Assembly (NCBI GenBank): GCA_005881055.1 | Contig: VBHW01000098.1 | Span: 1 to 5,452, forward strand | Length of the DNA: 5,452 nt | From: Chloroflexota bacterium | GTDB taxonomy: Bacteria > Chloroflexota > Limnocylindria > Limnocylindrales > CSP1-4 | Direction of reading: 5' to 3' | In this document: positions 3,754 to 5,452 of the stretch, in pieces | Numbering within the stretch: position 1 is the first letter of the stretch | Layout of the letters: each line of letters opens with the position of its first letter | Made by a program: the position numbers and the translations under genes | Notes under the pieces: model-generated | The model's database searches: none | Told to the model about the DNA's origin: nothing | Seen by the model: only the letters and a program-made list of their open reading frames with translations

Positions 3754-5452
3754 GTGAGCACTCTGCCGCTCCTCGCCCTCGCGTTCGGCGGCGCCGCCGC
3801 GACCCTGCTGGCACGACGCTGGCCGGATGCCTCCACGGCGATCGGCCTGGCGGGACTCGTCGCGGCGTTCGTCGCGGCGAGCGGGATCGTCCCAGGGGAC
3901 GAGATCCCGATCGCCGGCGGCGCGCTCGTCGGATCCGCGTATGCGCGGCTGTTCCTGCAACTCGGCGCCGGAATCGGGCTCGTGCTCACCATGGCCGGCC
4001 GCCTGGCCCTCGGCCCGGGCTGGCCCGCGTACCTGCCGGGCGCCCTGCTCGCCGGGCTCGGCGCCGCATGCCTCGGCCTGACCGTGCGCGACACGACGAC
4101 CGCGATCGTCGCGACGATCGGGGGCGGGCTGGCGGGCGTGCTCCTCACGGTCCCCGAGCCGGCCTCGCAGCGCACGGTCGCCGTTGCGGCGCGCGAGCTC
4201 CGGGCGATCGCGGTCGCTGGGTCGCTCGTCATCGTGGCGACCGCGTGGGTGGCCCGTCCGCTCGGCGTCCTCGTACAGGATCCCGCGGTGTTCGGCCTCG
4301 CTTACCTCGGCGTGGCCCTCGGGGTCGCCATGCGCTTCGGGGCGATCCCCTTCCACCTCTGGGCCGCCCGAGTGGCCGAGGCCGCGCCGGAGATCGCCCT
4401 GCCGGTGCTGATGGCCTGGGGCCCGGCGGTCCTCGCGGTCGTCGGCCTCGCCTGGGTCGACGGCTCGATCGCACCGGTCCTCCCGGTCGCCGGCGAGCTG
4501 CCCGCCGAGCGAGCCTTGATCATCGGGGTCGGCGTCTCGAGCATGATCCTGGGCGCGATCGCGGCCTGGATCCAGGACGACCTCGAGCACGTCGTCGGCT
4601 ACACGATCATGCAGGACGCGGGGGTCGTCGTCCTGGCCTTCGCGGCCCTCGATCCCGGGGTCTGGGCACCGAGCCGGACGTGGGTGCTCTGCCTGCTCGC
4701 CGCCCGGACGGCGTTCGCGGCGTGGGCGATGGCGATCGACGCGCGCTTCGGTACCCGTCGCGTGCCGGATCTCGGGGGCTGGGCGCGGCGGTCGCCGGTC
4801 CTCGCGATCGCGCTGGCCGCCATCGCGATCGCCTCGGTCGGCTGGCCGGGGCTGGCCGCGTTCGAGGCGCGCGCGTCGATCATCACGCAATCGGTCGACG
4901 AGCCGCTCGCGGCGCTCATCCTCCTCGGAGCGGTGCTGCCGCTCCTGTACTACGCGCGGCTCTTCGCGATCGGGATCGCCCGGCCGTCGCGCGCGAGCGC
5001 GGCCGCCGCCGACGACCGGCTTCGACGCCCGTCCCTGCCACCGCCGCGGAGGATCCCGTCCGGGCCGCTGCCGTCGCCCTGGTCGCTCCGCACGTGGGGT
5101 TCGTGGGACGCGCTCACGCGCTCGATCCGCCTCCTCCGCGGGTTGCGACCGCTCCCCGACGTCGCCGCCGCCGCCCTCGAGGTCAATCGCAGCCTGCTCG
5201 TCGGGATCCTCGTCCTCGTCCTCAGCAGCACGGCCGGCGTCGTCTCCGCCGGAGGATTCGGGCTCGCCGCGGCCGCGGCGGAACCGGCGCCGCAGGTCCC
5301 GGGAACCGGGGAAGAGCCCGGCCCCGGATCGAGTCCGGGCCCGATCGGCTCACCGGAGATCCCCGGTGCGTCGGGCGGCCCGGCGACGCCCGGGGGAGGC
5401 CCGGGCGAAAGTCCGGGCGGGTCGTCACGGTCTCCCGGCCCGAGCGGATCGA
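3754..5452 (+). CDS. NuoN/HyfB/MrpD-like proton-antiporter-family membrane subunit (partial, diverged)
   Basis: The frame is open from GTG 3754 through 566 codons to the window end. Many membrane helices and three Proton_antipo_M (PF00361-type) signatures are visible: 'RFGAIPFHLWAARVAEAAP' (194-212, family K.G..PFH.WLP.A...AP), 'GAIAAWIQDDLEHVVGYTIMQDAG' in part (267-290, family GA..A..Q.DLKR.LAYSS..h.G), and 'RRSPVLAIALA...GWPGLAAFEAR' (345-373, family R.P..a....SL.G.P...GF..K). The family normally translocates protons or Na+ in complex I, Mrp antiporters or membrane hydrogenases. Here key charges differ: TM7 Lys aligns with Ala225, TM8 Lys with Glu278, TM12 Lys with Arg373, and no Glu occurs in the TM5 region (114-134). 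A basic, Pro-rich loop (about 408-470) precedes a last helix (480-500), then a Pro/Gly/Ser tail from 510. It follows the HyfE-like gene by 7 nt with no clear ribosome site. Confidence 0.75.
   Translation, partial: MSTLPLLALAFGGAAATLLARRWPDASTAIGLAGLVAAFVAASGIVPGDEIPIAGGALVGSAYARLFLQLGAGIGLVLTMAGRLALGPGWPAYLPGALLAGLGAACLGLTVRDTTTAIVATIGGGLAGVLLTVPEPASQRTVAVAARELRAIAVAGSLVIVATAWVARPLGVLVQDPAVFGLAYLGVALGVAMRFGAIPFHLWAARVAEAAPEIALPVLMAWGPAVLAVVGLAWVDGSIAPVLPVAGELPAERALIIGVGVSSMILGAIAAWIQDDLEHVVGYTIMQDAGVVVLAFAALDPGVWAPSRTWVLCLLAARTAFAAWAMAIDARFGTRRVPDLGGWARRSPVLAIALAAIAIASVGWPGLAAFEARASIITQSVDEPLAALILLGAVLPLLYYARLFAIGIARPSRASAAAADDRLRRPSLPPPRRIPSGPLPSPWSLRTWGSWDALTRSIRLLRGLRPLPDVAAAALEVNRSLLVGILVLVLSSTAGVVSAGGFGLAAAAAEPAPQVPGTGEEPGPGSSPGPIGSPEIPGASGGPATPGGGPGESPGGSSRSPGPSGS

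Noticed and set aside
3011..3814. Leftward open frame of 267 codons
   Set aside because: Antisense to the HyfE-like membrane gene and the end of lepB; low-complexity Arg/Ala/Pro/Ser content only.
3724..4890. Leftward open frame of 388 codons
   Set aside because: Antisense to the NuoN-like gene, with Arg/Asp/Glu/Gly-biased composition typical of the complement of a hydrophobic GC-rich gene.

Overview
This is a GC-rich bacterial window (about 70% G+C by eye) with GTG starts, few recognisable Shine-Dalgarno sites, and Gly/Ser/Pro 'GSPG' linkers in its membrane proteins. That combination, with an Ig-like plus beta-propeller lipid-side protein and a lepB-headed operon, fits an uncultured Chloroflexota-type organism best; a high-GC actinobacterial relative is possible. 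No marker gene fixes the taxonomy. I see no tRNA, rRNA, insertion sequence or CRISPR array.

Left part (1-2445): the first 35 bases are the start of a leftward gene that runs out of the window. Upstream of it is a good leftward promoter (TTGACC, 18 bp, TACACT) with a leader of about 119 nt holding an inverted repeat. Next comes a large leftward gene (254-2398) for a membrane-anchored, extracytoplasmic protein of 714 aa: an N-terminal membrane segment, three Big_5/SbsA-type Ig-like domains, and a TolB/PD40-type beta-propeller interrupted by a short GSPGQA repeat linker.

Centre (2399-2511): a compact divergent control region. Each strand has a -10-like hexamer (TATGGT leftward, TATACT rightward) followed exactly 9 nt later by a GTG codon. 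This suggests leaderless initiation on both sides. The leftward GTG opens only a seven-codon reading frame that stops 3 nt before the 714-aa gene. A perfect 12-bp palindrome covers the predicted leftward transcription start.

Right part (2512-5452): a tight rightward operon. A type I signal peptidase (lepB) overlaps by ATGA a 214-aa multi-pass membrane protein resembling HyfE/NuoK/MrpC. Seven bases later comes a large NuoN/HyfB/MrpD-like proton-antiporter-family subunit, still open at the window edge after 566 codons. Both complex-I-like subunits keep the family fold signatures, but by-eye alignment shows the charged residues normally needed for proton transfer missing or replaced. The second ends in a long Pro/Gly/Ser-rich tail. 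This pair is the most unusual content: it looks like a diverged membrane-arm module whose partners lie beyond the right edge.
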